DNA of 64,000 bases from Gordionus sp. m RMFG-2023 (lineage: Eukaryota > Nematomorpha > Gordioida > Chordodea > Parachordodidae): assembly GCF_954871325.1 (NCBI RefSeq), contig NC_088779.1, positions 24,600,869-24,664,868 of the forward strand, in the 5' to 3' direction. The notes under the pieces are model-generated. The model was not told the DNA's origin and did not search any database. It saw only the letters and a program-made list of their open reading frames with translations. Positions within the stretch are counted from its first letter, which is position 1; each line of letters opens with the position of its first letter. Positions 23,645 to 35,187 of this stretch are shown here, in pieces. Made by a program: the position numbers and the translations under genes.

Positions 23645-25099
23645 AAACGTGATCCTTTAGATTGTGGGTCTTACAGAGCTATTAAACTCTTGGAACATGC
23701 AATGAAAGTATTTGAGAGAGTGTTAGAAAAGCGGATAAGGGAACAAATCAAAATTGATGAAATGCAGTTTGGTTTTACATCGGGAAAAGGCACGACAGAT
23801 GCAATTTTTGTGGTGAGACAAATTCAGGAGAAGTATCTTGCGAAGGAAAAGAAACTCTATTATGCGTTTGTTGATTTGGAGAAAGCATTTGATAGGGTGC
23901 CGCGTGAGATTACAAGATGGGCCTTGAGAAAATCCGGTGTGGAGGAATGGTTAGTTACCGCAGTGATGGCAATGTATGTTGGAGCACAAACAGCAGTACG
24001 GACGGATTATGGTGATAGTGACAGCTTTGAGGTGAAGGTAGGACTTCATCAAGGATCCGTGCTGAGTCCATTATTATTTATCTTAGTAATGGATGTGGTG
24101 GCTAAAGAAATGCGTGAAGGACTTCCCTGGGAGCTATTATATGCAGATGACCTTGTATTAATGGCAAACAGTGAGGGAGAATTGAGGGATAAAGTTAGTA
24201 AATGGAAGATGACTATGGAAGCAAAGGGCCTGAAAATGAATGCATCAAAAACAAAGGTGATGATTGGTGGGGAAAATCTAAAGATAGAAGAATCAGGTAA
24301 GTGGCCTTGTGGTGTATGTGGGAAAGGAGTTGCTAGAAATTCTATCCAATGCACCAGATGCCAGAAATGGGTACATAAAAGATGTAGTGGGAAAAAAGGC
24401 AGTTTGATGTTAGAAAGAATGACCTTTATTTGTAAAACATGCATGAAAGGGATACATAATAATGATAACCTAAAAAATGGTGGTCTGGATATTGGCAATG
24501 GGTTAACCCTAGAAAAAGTGGATAAGTTTTGTTATTTAGGTGATATGCTAAACGCAGATGGTGGTGTAGATTCTGCTGTTGTTGCAAGGATCAGACAAGC
24601 TTGGAAGAAGTTCAGAGAGATGTCGTCTATTCTTACAAATAAAAAAGTTTCTCTGAAATTAAAGGGGAAAGTTTACGTAAGCTGCGTGAGGAGTTGTTTA
24701 GTTTATGGCGGTGAAACATGGGCAATGAAAGCAATTCACGAAGCCAAATTAGAAAGAACAGAGATGAGGATGGTTAGATGGATGTGTGGGGTATCTCTGA
24801 GAGAGAGAAAAACTAGCAAGGAATTGCGAGCAAGATTAGGTATAGAAATGATTGGTATGGTAATGCGACGAAATAGACTAAGATGGTTTGGGCATGTGGA
24901 ACTTATGACAAGAGATGACTGGGTAAAGAGATGCACAATGATGGAAGTAGGAGGATCAAGACCTAGAGGAAGACCCAAGATGACGTGGACAAATGTGATA
25001 GCGGCGGATATGAGAAGCTTGAATCTTACAAGTATTGATGCTCAGGACCGTCAAAAATGGAAAAGAAAAATCAGAGGGAAAACTGGCCTACCCGGGTAA
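23645..25099 (+). CDS. LINE reverse transcriptase with internal PHD finger (fragment)
   Basis: Open for about 485 codons. Counting from the alternative start at 23690, the RT motifs appear in order: EMQFGFTSGKGTTDAIF (25-40), the catalytic FVDLEKAFDRVPR (60-72), VGLHQGSVLSPLLF (117-130) and the active-site YADDLVLM (151-158). After KMNASKTKVMIGG comes a PHD-type zinc finger with C207, C210, C221, C224, H229, C232, C248 and C251. A thumb or C-terminal region follows (KFCYLGDMLNADGG, LVYGGETWAM, RWFGHVELM). The sequence resembles the endonuclease-RT proteins of RTE-like LINEs common in invertebrates. The upstream part of the RT and the endonuclease are missing. Confidence 0.85.
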   Translation, partial: KRDPLDCGSYRAIKLLEHAMKVFERVLEKRIREQIKIDEMQFGFTSGKGTTDAIFVVRQIQEKYLAKEKKLYYAFVDLEKAFDRVPREITRWALRKSGVEEWLVTAVMAMYVGAQTAVRTDYGDSDSFEVKVGLHQGSVLSPLLFILVMDVVAKEMREGLPWELLYADDLVLMANSEGELRDKVSKWKMTMEAKGLKMNASKTKVMIGGENLKIEESGKWPCGVCGKGVARNSIQCTRCQKWVHKRCSGKKGSLMLERMTFICKTCMKGIHNNDNLKNGGLDIGNGLTLEKVDKFCYLGDMLNADGGVDSAVVARIRQAWKKFREMSSILTNKKVSLKLKGKVYVSCVRSCLVYGGETWAMKAIHEAKLERTEMRMVRWMCGVSLRERKTSKELRARLGIEMIGMVMRRNRLRWFGHVELMTRDDWVKRCTMMEVGGSRPRGRPKMTWTNVIAADMRSLNLTSIDAQDRQKWKRKIRGKTGLPG

Positions 25100-25190
25100 A
25101 CCTGGAAATCGCCATAAAACGGAGAGAAGAAGAAGACATTCGCCCGATGTTCACTAGCGGTGTTAGTATATATTAGTTTTGGACGAAGGC
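23645..25190 (+). mobile_element. 5'-truncated LINE (RTE-like)
   Basis: A non-LTR retrotransposon insertion that starts abruptly inside the RT frame at about 23645, preceded by unrelated sequence and a stop. It has a short 3' tail after the stop at 25099. The endonuclease domain is absent, as expected from 5' truncation during target-primed reverse transcription. The remaining frame is open, which suggests a recent insertion. I found no obvious target duplication or poly(A) tail, so the 3' end is approximate. Confidence 0.8.
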
Positions 25191-26197
25191 CTGATGCTAG
25201 TGAATATTATTTCAAAAGTATACTGCTAAATTTTAAAATTAGTGAAGAAAATAAGATTTGTGTAAAAAAAATGCATAGTGAAAGGGCCATGGTTTTATTT
25301 AAAGAAATATACATATATGTCGCCTAAAATAATATTTAAATGTGGAACTAATTTACCGACCATGTTAATTATAACTAGCGCCTACATGACATAAAATTTA
25401 TTTTAGGTAAACCCCCCTCAAAAACTCATATCTACATCTATCACCTTAGCGGGGATAATCCTTACCTACTAATAGTGTTGATAAAAAGTTGAGTTTTTAG
25501 ACTCTAATCTCGAGTTTTTATGGTAAAATATGACTTAAAATTTAGCCGCTCAACGAGGCCCATGAATTGATACAAATTTATTTTGATTTGATATTATTAA
25601 TGCTCCACGAGCAAAATATTTAAAAAATATTGCGCCAACTCATACGGCACATTGAGCCGTTCAATTTAGTGAGTTTTATAACTCAAAACATATTTAGGCT
25701 AAATCGATTAACATTATCTATTAATTGGGAGTTATTTCATATATTATCGGTTATCTACTAAAAACTGTCAAAAATTGTTAATGTGGAAGAATTTATTTTT
25801 AGAATATTAATTTAATTAAAAAACGTGGGGTGTATTATTTGACATGAATTTAAATTGAATGTCTCCCACCCTTATAACTTTTAAAAAATTTCAGAAATAA
25901 ATATATTTCGTAAATTACTATCATTTTATTGTATGCAATATTTTGATTTGGTCAATGTTTAGTAATCTATGTATGTATATTAAATAGTTCTATAATAAAA
26001 GTATTCAACAAATTTTACAGGAATATATTTTGCATCTTTAATTTGTAACTCCCCAATAAACCGAAGCAAACTGTTTTTTGTAGACATCGCATATATCCCT
26101 ATAGCAGAATAAAACCTTGTACTATTTTTCTATTAATATATCACATACTCAGTTTATGCCTATTTATTATGACTTTATTAAGCCGGTGCCTATATGT
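25191..26197. other. AT-rich DNA, nothing recognised
   Basis: No coding or terminal-repeat structure was seen. The 72-codon frame at 26117-26335 overlaps MITE copy C and is rejected. Confidence 0.4.
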
Positions 26198-26357
26198 ATT
26201 GTTGTTAAACTGCTCGATTTAACCGATTTTAGCCTCGAAATTTCGTTAACAGAAGTCCAAACCTTTCTGACATCTATGAGATTTCCAAGCCTGCATAATA
26301 TTTTTTGGCTAAATTATTGGGTTAGACGCTTCTAAAAATCGAGTAGTTACATCACTA
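26198..26357. repeat. Foldback MITE, copy C (diverged)
   Basis: The left arm GTATTGTTGTTAAACTGCTCG leads into an inverted interior containing 'gtccaaacctttctgacatcta', the reverse complement of the internal motif in copies B and E. It ends TACATCACTA. Confidence 0.6.
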
Positions 26358-26928
26358 ACTAAATGTAGTCATGTTAAAAAGGTAGGAGTAGACATAGTAT
26401 TTTATGATAATACTTTGACATGTTTGGAATAAATATATTGAATACCTATGAATGATTTTTTACCTTAACTATACACAGTGAACTTAAAAAATTTAAATAT
26501 TCCATATTTTTATTTATATATAATGTACACAAATCAAATATATTTTTAAAAAAATCATAATTTAGAAAAGTTTAAAAATATTAAATTTAATCAGATGTGT
26601 TATTAATTTTAATACTCGTTCCATAATTATAATATTTATCGCAAAATTTTAAATCAATTTCGTATTTATTTTATCAGTATTTAAACTGTGAATACAACTT
26701 GCCAAATGCAAATCTACTATAACGATTAATATTTTCATCATATCTATATTATTTATCTATTTTGAATTTTGGTTTAAGACGCCTTTTTTAAATCGGTCGG
26801 GTTTTTTTTCCGCAAGGAGCCACCAAATATTTAATTACTATCTCTTAAAAAAAACTTAATTACAGAATTTATATACTTATAATTACATAGAGGATCTACA
26901 TCTGTCAATTATTCTTGACGCGCAAGGC

Positions 26929-27662
26929 CAGGGATGCGAACCCGGCAAAATTTTAGCCCCGGGTTCGGTTTGGGTTCGGTTTGGGTTCGGTTTATGGAAA
27001 TATTTTTGAACCCGGGTTTGGTTCCGGGTTCAGCTCGGGTTTAAGAATTTTCGAATTGATATTAAAATACTAGACATAAATTTGGTATAAAAATAAATTT
27101 TTTATTTTATTTATAGGCAAAATACATTTAAAAATACAAAACAGTCATAAACCTTGAAATAAAAGAGTTAAAGAGGTTAAATTTTAAAGAGCAATGATTT
27201 CATAGAATTAAAAAACAGATATATAAATTTAATTTCAGTTATAATATACACTTTATTAATATATATTAAAAATTAATCTGAACAAAAAATAAATCAATAT
27301 AATAATTTTTACTTTGACTTGTTCATTCCTTTAATTAGTAATCTTTGAGACTAAGTTAAAAATTAAAAATAAATGGCGTGAATGTATTTAATTGCTTTAA
27401 ATTTATTTAACACTCCAATAGGAATCTTTGAAAAAATCTCAATTAAATTATTAATATTTGTATTTACAATTATACAAATATCTTAATATATGATTTTAAA
27501 CAATACACTGAACCCGCTTGAACCCGGGTTCATAAAAATTCCTGGGTTCGGTTTGGGGTTGTAAAAATTTTATAAATGGGGTTCAGGTTCGGTTCGGGTT
27601 CAGATTTTTTTATCAAAAACCCGGGTTTACTTCTCCGGGTTCAGGTTCGGTTCAAATTCCTG
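26929..27662. mobile_element. hAT-type non-autonomous element, ends CAGGGATGCGAAC
   Basis: Ends CAGGGATGCGAACCCGG and GGTTCGGTTCAAATTCCTG are inverted repeats with interior 'gggttcggtt' blocks on both sides. The flanking 8-mers cGCAAGGC (26921-26928) and tGCAAGGC (27663-27670) match at 7 of 8 positions, fitting a hAT target duplication. The 500-bp core is AT-rich and non-coding. Confidence 0.8.
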
Positions 27663-27670
27663 TGCAAGGC

Positions 27671-28353
27671 TATAGTAAACACAAAGGAAGGAACATGATA
27701 TGATCTGGTTTAAAGAATAAATGTTTTATTCATCAATATTAAACATGATAAGATGACTTAATATTTTGCCCTTGTTTGTTAAATTTTGTGATTTTTACAA
27801 ATATTTGATATTAAAATCTAACAGCAATGCAATATAATAACCAAACTTAAAAATTTATATTAGGAAAAATTAAGCGTACTCATTCTGAATTTAAATAAGA
27901 CTAGGGTTAAAAATGAATTATTTAAGGTTTAAAAATAATTGACATCTTCAAATTTCATCTTCCTTTTTAACCTATTTTGCGAGATATGTAAAGTAAAATA
28001 TCCTCCGCGTATTAGAAATGCAAGAAATTTTCCACAATATTTTAATCATTTTTGCTAATTGATTATAAAATTGTTGAATAATATTTGTATTTTCTTCTTC
28101 TATGTTCACAAAAAAATAATTGTTAATTTTTATTTTAAATAGAGATCATTGCCTCGTAGAGATTACATAATATAAATACATTGCCAAATCAATTAAATAT
28201 ATTATTTAAAAACCAAATAAATTAATTGCATTGTTAAAAATAAATAAATATATAATATAAATATTAAAAATGGTTAAATGTTATATCATTAATTCAGAAA
28301 TTGTGATAAAAATATCTTTGTGGTTTTAAATATGCCCATTTGTAATTGTTATA
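27671..28353. other. AT-rich DNA downstream of PPT1
   Basis: The presumed 3' flank of the - strand PPT1 gene. No further coding exon or element was recognised. Confidence 0.4.
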
Positions 28354-31300
28354 TTATATTGCAACATTGAGGTATGTCGAAATAATGGCCTGTTCAAACC
28401 ATCTGACGTCGAAACGCAAATGATCATCGGGATAGGATAATAGATCTAACTTTTGATTATCTTGCATTTCCTTCAACCCTAACAGATCCTAAGAATATAT
28501 ATATAAAATAGAATATATGGTGCTGCAGGTCTAGACTGGTTTTGGGATGAAAAATAACTAGATTCCATTTGGTGGGCCTTAATCAGTCCAGGTTGATATT
28601 AAAATTACATACTATAAAAATTAACTGTAAAGGCCTTCTTTCAAGTCAATCATGCTTCCTGATTTCTTTCTTTCCATCAATTTTGTATAATAATAGGCCA
28701 ACTAATTATATTATCTAATTGATATAATTCTAAAAAAATTTCTTTATATCGGCCAGGCTTAGATTTTTAATTTTGAGTCTGGCCCAAATTTTCAAGATCA
28801 TCATATTATTTTATGTCCAGTTCCGGGCAGGGTTTACTAGCCCAGCCGGCAAATCTCTGAATATTATATACATACCTAACCATTCGATGAAACTTCAAAA
28901 AAAGAGTAGACAGACAGCCCCTGATTAGTTAAGAGGTAATGGTTAAAAAAAATCGAGTAAGTCTACAGGCATGTGCCGGACAAAATCTGGCTAATATTGA
29001 GACAAGTGGGTTAATTTTCCTATGTTTCCTTTAAGGTTGAGTTGAATTTTCAAATGGCTAAAAATTGATTACCCCATTAAGCCAGTGAAAGTGTTAATTT
29101 AAAAAAAATATATATTAAACCTTCTGATATAAGTCGGTTTGATTCATATTCATCAATATCGTGTTGGATCCAGGTTTATAAAAACCGAACCATTCGGACT
29201 CCCTAGGAATGACTATGCTATCCTTTAGAAACTTGATCAAGACTAGTTTGTTTAATTTCATAAGATTAGCTTTGTAAGAGGGATTGAATGACTATTTTTT
29301 TGTATATAATAATAAGACTCATTACCATATGCAAACAGTTTCAGTAAATAGTTTATACAAAGAAATGATTTTAAGCAATAAATATAAGCCCATTTTTTTA
29401 AAAAATATATAATATTAGTTCTCCATATAATGTGCTTTTAATGAAATCAATCACATGATAAAAATAAATTATTTATACAAATTTAAAAATCATGAAATTT
29501 ATATACACTTTCCCCAGTCCTATTCGTGAAATCCTCTTACTTACAAAAAATAACTTTCCAGTAAGGTGAGTATTTACTGACACCAAGAAATAAACATATC
29601 AAATCAAATTTACCCTTTCTTGGTTAATATCCCCCAAAAATGATGAATTCGCTTTATACAGAGTCTCATTCATGGGATCATGCCAAAATTGAGATTGTAC
29701 CAAATGTTTCTGGACGTATTCCCTGTAAGCCATAGTATTCAGGATGTATCTTACTTTGTCGCACAGCGACTTTATACCAGGGCATCTTGGAAGACCATAA
29801 ACACCTTTATTATTTGATTTATAAATAAGTTAATAACTTCTTATTTAAATCAAAATTAAATATTATATTATATAATCAAACAGGGAATTAGTAGCATCAA
29901 TGGGGTTTGAAAATAAGTGATAACATATAAGATTAGAAAAAAGCTTATTCAACTATTATTCCCTGAAAATGCTTTTAGCCAAATAGCTGTAGTCAATAGG
30001 AAATAGCTATATCTAAAATAACCATAACAGAGAGTAAAGATTAGAATAAATATAACTTGATAGCCATAGTATATAAATAACAAGTTTTTTTGGGTTAATT
30101 AAAAAAACAGTAAGCCATATTCAACATGGCAGGAATTAAGCCGGCTTACAAATTTGTTGCTAAATTAAAAGCCTTTCTTTAGTTTGTAAAAATAAAATAA
30201 TTAAAACTTTATAAGAATAAAATCAGGTAAAATATTTTGTTTTTGGCATGTTACCAATGAGTTATAAAATAATAAGTTCAGTAAACATGTTTAATTTTTA
30301 AAAGTTGTTTTAAGTCTAGTCTAATTAACAGTAACATTAACATAAAAAAACAGTTTAAATAATCACAAAATAATGTCCTAAAATGACAGATAGTTGAAAA
30401 ATATTCATACATATTTTTATTGTTAGTTATATTATGAAAATGAAAAAAAAATTAACAAAGTAATTCTTATTTTCAGTTTGAAATGCTTTTCATAATAAAA
30501 TATATTCCCAGAATTTTTCATTGATCATTTTTTGAGGGGAGATGACAAAATATTTTTTTTATATTGGCTTTTCTATTTTTTTTATAGATTATTTTACTGA
30601 ATTTTAATATTTTTTTATCTATTAAAAGTGGGCTTCATCTATATAAATTTTTTGGAAACATATTCCAGGTAGAATACCAACCCTATAAATCAGATAATTT
30701 TTGCTTTAAAATTGGTGTATTTTTTAGTTTATATGGAAAATATATATAAATTAAGAATATTTAAAAAGCTTTTGGAAAATTGTCTGAAATTAACAGTGCA
30801 GGTACTCTATATTAGTGATCTGAATTGGGCCTAATTTTTCAAGCCCAGCCTGGCACAAAATTTTTTTAAAAAAGTTTTGCCGGCCCAGCCCGAATAAAAA
30901 TTTCTTTTAAAATAGTTTTGCCGCCCCAGCCCGAACCCGAAATTTTTTTTAAAAAAAATTTACCGACCTGGCCCAAATTTATTTAAATATAGAATTAATT
31001 TTTATAATTACTCATAATAAAAGACATATGTTATATGTCGTTTAGTTTCAATAAATAAAATCAAATATTTTTATTTTATAAAAGATTCAATATAAAATTG
31101 ATAAATTTAGATATATTTTTAAAATAAAATTCAAGGTCCAACATGACACAGCCCAAATTTTTTTAAAAAATATTAGGCCTGACCTGGCCCGAATTTGATT
31201 ATTTTAAATAGAATTAGGCCCGAGCCTTGGGCCAGGCTGGACTCAGGCCGGGTACAGGCTGAGCCTAACTTTGCAGATCTCTACTCTATATGTTGTAGTA

Positions 31301-32166
31301 CATTTCCAGTCAATCACAACTTTCATACTTTAAAATAACCCTTATTAAGCAATGTAAAATTGAAGGATTCCAAATTCCAATGAGCTCCATATCACAATAC
31401 AACATAGTGCACGCCTCTACTCATAGGTCCTACAAAAATCAGGCTTTTTTGACATGAAATGGCTTATTATACTTATTTCTTAAAAAAATTTGAATCAGAT
31501 TTGTGTAATTAAAAAAAACAATAATAGATTGGATTGGTCAAAAAATATTGGATTGAACCAAAGTAAGACATTATTTTAAATAAATCCATCAACCTTGATG
31601 TTGACCACCCAATGAAATAAGATTGTGCATAGGTGGCTGTGGACATCTTTGCGCCAATCCCCTCCTTAAATGTAATATTTAGAAATGAAAATTTATGAAG
31701 ATTGCTTACAAAAATTGACCACCCTGAGAAAATCCTATGGCATTATAACCTTTGTTGTAGCGTGAATCATTTTTAAGTTTATCACAGACAATTTTAATCT
31801 TAAAGAGAACATATATACTTGCACATATGGAATATAAAAAAAATACTTGTTCATTCACATCAAGAAAATATCCATCTTCCATGTCCTTAAAATTTGCATA
31901 TATTTAAATAAATAAAATATACTTCTATGAAACTTTGGCCCATTTTGACTGAGTATATATGCACATCATTCAGTTTATTTTTAAGTATCTTAATTATAAA
32001 TCCTAATGTTAATGGATTACAACATGTATCACCTAAAATAAAATAGAAATCCAGTTCAGTAATTTTAATTACCCATTCCATGCCATAATACAATGGGCAT
32101 TATATTATGACTCCATATCAATGGAAGTGGCACATAACAAAATAGTAATAATAATAGCATTTTCAT
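28354..32166 (-). CDS. PPT1: Palmitoyl-protein thioesterase 1
   Basis: PPT1 removes palmitate from cysteines of proteins and peptides in the lysosome. Eight exons on the - strand join in phase to 299 codons (human PPT1 has 306): 32073-32166, 31923-32032, 31847-31885, 31710-31798, 31594-31664, 29614-29804, 29121-29291, 28354-28488. All introns are GT-AG. Introns 1 to 4 are 40, 37, 48 and 45 nt. A signal peptide is visible (MKMLLLLLFCYVPLPLIWS), then the oxyanion-side motif PIVLWHGMGDTCCNP. The catalytic triad is complete: Ser105 in GFSQGGQF, Asp222 in FLKDSIV and His278 in PDDHLRF. Other family blocks are LISLGGQHQGVYGLPRCPG, FWHDPMNETLY, FLGDINQER and SEWFGFYKPG. Intron 5 is long (31593-29805) and holds a hAT MITE. 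The gene looks intact. Confidence 0.95.
28525..28860. repeat. GC-rich repeat fragment in PPT1 intron 7
   Basis: Blocks such as 'gcaggtctagactggttttggg' at 28525 and 'cagccggcaaatctctgaa' at 28845, with 'ggccaggctta' and 'gtctggcccaaatttt' between them, resemble the GC-rich hAT-like repeats. The whole patch lies inside the PPT1 intron 28489-29120. The boundaries are uncertain. Confidence 0.35.
30813..31283. mobile_element. hAT MITE (TAGWGATCTGCA family), copy 2, in PPT1 intron 5
   Basis: A 471-bp element with ends TAGTGATCTGAATTGGGCC and GCCTAACTTTGCAGATCTCTA. The exact 8-bp duplication CTCTATAT lies on both sides (30805-30812 and 31284-31291). Its interior 'gccggcccagcccgaa' blocks and AT core follow copy 1 closely (shared 'ataaaagacatatgttatat'). 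Confidence 0.92.
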
Positions 32167-32787
32167 GAATATTTTAATTTTATCTTAAAACATCGAAAAA
32201 GTTGACAATCAGCTGACATGTAAAACTTAAAGAACAATATCATTGCGTTATACGTGGTATATAGCGCTTTGGCCCTCTGACATTGAAAGTTCAACAGAAC
32301 TATGCTAGGAACTAATTTAATTTGGGTGAAAAGTAAAATATGAGGAGCCCTCTACATGTTTGTAGGCAAATCGCAAGTACTTGTACAAGCAACAAAATGT
32401 TGCTTAAGTTTATAGGCTTTAAAAAAGAGTGGGGCTAAACGCCTATACTTAAAAACTACAGTATATTTTAATTACTCTAAGGGTGGGGGTAGTGGATAAT
32501 TTTAAGTTTAAGATTTCTTGTGTGAATTCTAGTTGATTACAAATCAATTTTGAGAAGATTTTTTGTAATTGATTACTTTATATATATTGAAGGATTTATT
32601 GATTACCATGAAAAATTAAGAATTTAATAGATCGCATCCCTTGAATTCTATAATTTTATTATAATTTGTCTTAGTTTGTAACATTTTCTAGAGATTTGAT
32701 AATAATATTGTTTGTTATATGATGAGCGAGTTTTTGGGTTGTGAGCTTTCATTTGAAGTATCTCTTTTTGATACGAATAACTTTTTG
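32167..32787. other. 5' flank of PPT1, AT-rich
   Basis: The upstream region of the PPT1 start codon. No TATA box or other promoter element can be singled out in this AT-rich context. Confidence 0.35.
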
Positions 32788-32795
32788 ATCTATCC

Positions 32796-33129
32796 CAGTG
32801 GTGTAGCTAGGAATTTTCCTTAGAGGGGGTCCATACATATAAAAGTTGGGGGCTTCGCCCCCAGACCCCCTTTAACGGGCCTTCGGCCCTTTTGCCCGGC
32901 CATGCATCAATAATATGTTATTTTAATTTAGTATATTATTCTCAATGACTTTATAATAATACTATCCAGAATAATTTCAATAGTAATATAATATCCTTCC
33001 ACAAACATCTAAACCAGAAAATTATATTGATATAAAATCACTTTTAAGTCTTTTGAACGTATAATCTAAAAAAAAATTTGCTCTGGGAGGGGTCCAAACC
33101 CGAAAACCACCCTCGTAGCTACGCCACTG
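32796..33129. mobile_element. hAT MITE, ends CAGTGGYGTAGCTA, with GC hairpins
   Basis: A 334-bp element. Its ends CAGTGGTGTAGCTAGGA and, inverted, CAGTGGCGTAGCTACGAGG are flanked by an exact 8-bp duplication ATCTATCC (32788-32795 and 33130-33137). Near the left end are two GC-rich hairpins with TTCG-type loops (32848-32862 and 32877-32889). It is non-coding. Confidence 0.92.
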
Positions 33130-33775
33130 ATCTATCCCTTACAGTTATTTAGTTTTATAAATTGTTTCATATTTAATTCCATCACATCTTTAATAGTTTT
33201 ACAGTTTTATAGTACACCATAGCGCTTTGTATTTTGTGTACTGTTTCCCTTTGTATGTATAAAGCCATGTTATTACATCATATACTAGATTGTGCTCAGA
33301 ATTATTTACTATGTGGGCTGGAAACTGAATTCGGCTTTAATGTTTATTGGCATATTATTTGCCGTTTTCCAAAGATTGGTATTGTTATAATTGTTGCTTT
33401 TCTTTATTTTATTGAATATATTTTTTATTTATTATTGTTTTTTATGCATAATAATTTAGCCGTGTACCAACGGCCCAAGTATTTGAATTTGAATTGTATA
33501 ATTTGTAAGACTCAGCATGAGTCATGATATTCTATTTTAGATAATTATTTATTTTGTTTTTAGATATGCCGATTAGGCAATACATGATCATTATTTATTT
33601 CATTTTATTTTAATAAAAAATTATTTTCGGACGTTTGATAAAAAAAAATAATTCTCCGCGGACAACCAATAGTTTGGTGCTGTGACCGATCAAGATATAT
33701 GTTATTCTTATATTTGTATTTGTTTAGGTTAAAAAAACTTAACGTTTGTTAAGAGCACAATGGGTTAGCTGTGAT

Positions 33776-33940
33776 AGTTGTTCTTAAAGTCACAGAGGAA
33801 GTTCTGCGTAGTAAAATAGTTGTTGTTAAAGGTACAGGTGAAGTTCTGTGGAGTGAAATATGTTGTTAAAGGCACAGGGGAATTCTGCGGTATAAAATTG
33901 TTGTTAAAGGTACAATGGAATACTGTGGCTGAGTTAAGAG
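33776..33940 (+). repeat. Degenerate ~50-bp tandem repeat, about four units
   Basis: Units share 'ttgttaaaggyacagrkgaagttctg' followed by 'gtaaaatagttg'-like sequence. They lie in the leader of the LTR relic, just upstream of its gag-like start. Confidence 0.6.
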
Positions 33941-34644
33941 TTTAAATAAGCACAGTTGGTTTGGATATACTATTGCGTTGTTTAAGTTTTAATTTTTGAT
34001 AGTGCCGTTTTGTTTAACACCACAAGTAGTTAAAATATTTTTAGTTAAGTTAATTATTAATTTTTTATAGACATTGTTTTAGGTAAATTGTTTTTATTGA
34101 GAACATTTTGTATAGACTTAATTAATTATATAGCAAATTTTTTTTAAAATTATTTTAATTATTTTGTTAGTTAAATGAAGGGTTTTAAATTAACTAAATA
34201 TGTGGAGGTACAATGTAATATACTAAGGGCAATGGTAGAAGAGAGCGCCGAAATAGGATTATTCGAATACGAGGGCGGACGTTATAGATTGAAGGACACA
34301 ACGGGCAGGAGGTAAGTTTGGAAGAGTAACCTGGTTAACGGTGCAGAAGTTAATGCAGGGGTGTATAAGTATTATAAACTTGCGAATCGGTGAGGATAGG
34401 ATAGAATCGAAGGCATAGGGAATCGACACGGTCGTTTGCTGCGAAAGGCTAGAGGAATAGAATAAGTGTTATAGATGTGGGATAAGTTGGCAGAGCGTTG
34501 TAGAATGAAAGGATGTTAAATGTTTTGAGTATGGCCACAATGGTGATAGTTCAACATTTTGTCCTGGTGAGTATAACAGTATAGGGTGGCGGTGAGAATG
34601 GCCCATGGTGTTTGAGGAGCCGGTTGACGATTATGAGTGTGGGG

Positions 34645-35187
34645 CAGCGTCTACATGAGCGGGAGGGGTAGGAACAGTTTGCATCTTATTTTTTTGAGAG
34701 GGTAGGAGGTAAGCTGCTTTATTGGGGGTAGGATAAATTTTTTGGGGGGTTATCTAATTTTGAGATGAAATAGGACAAAATTTATTGCTGTAAAAATTAT
34801 ACTTTTATTATAGTATTATTATAATACAATTCATCGACCAAATCTATATATTGCAAACAATCATACACATTGTTTTCCAAATAAACTATCCTTTTAAATG
34901 TAATTTAAAAGGTTTAGATATTTTAGCAAGCTCATAATGCCATAATAACTAATTCATTGTAAATAATGGAAGTTTTAATTGAATTTATTATCTAAAAAAT
35001 AAATTATTTATAATCACAAAATATAGATAGTTGGTAGTAGATATAGATTAATTTAAGTTACCCTTTATAAATTCTTTGAAAAGAGTATCAATAAATAAGG
35101 TAAAAAATAATAATATTTTTTAGGGGGGTAGGCAAAGGTTTTTGAAGGGGGTCTGTATCCAGTGAAAATCCTGTCATGTAGACGCTG
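34645..35187. mobile_element. hAT MITE, ends CAGCGTCTACATGA
   Basis: Perfect 14-bp inverted ends, CAGCGTCTACATGA and TCATGTAGACGCTG, enclose 543 bp. The flanks GTGTGGGG (34637-34644) and GTGTGGGA (35188-35195) match at 7 of 8. It sits inside the LTR relic and carries no coding sequence. G-rich tracts lie near both ends. Confidence 0.85.

Noticed and set aside
24049-24978. Minus-strand open frames of 149 and 80 codons
   Set aside because: They lie opposite the LINE RT frame and have no motif; they are antisense shadows.
33234-33527. 97-codon hydrophobic membrane-protein frame
   Set aside because: It lies in the LTR-like region of the relic and shows only AT-driven hydrophobic composition.
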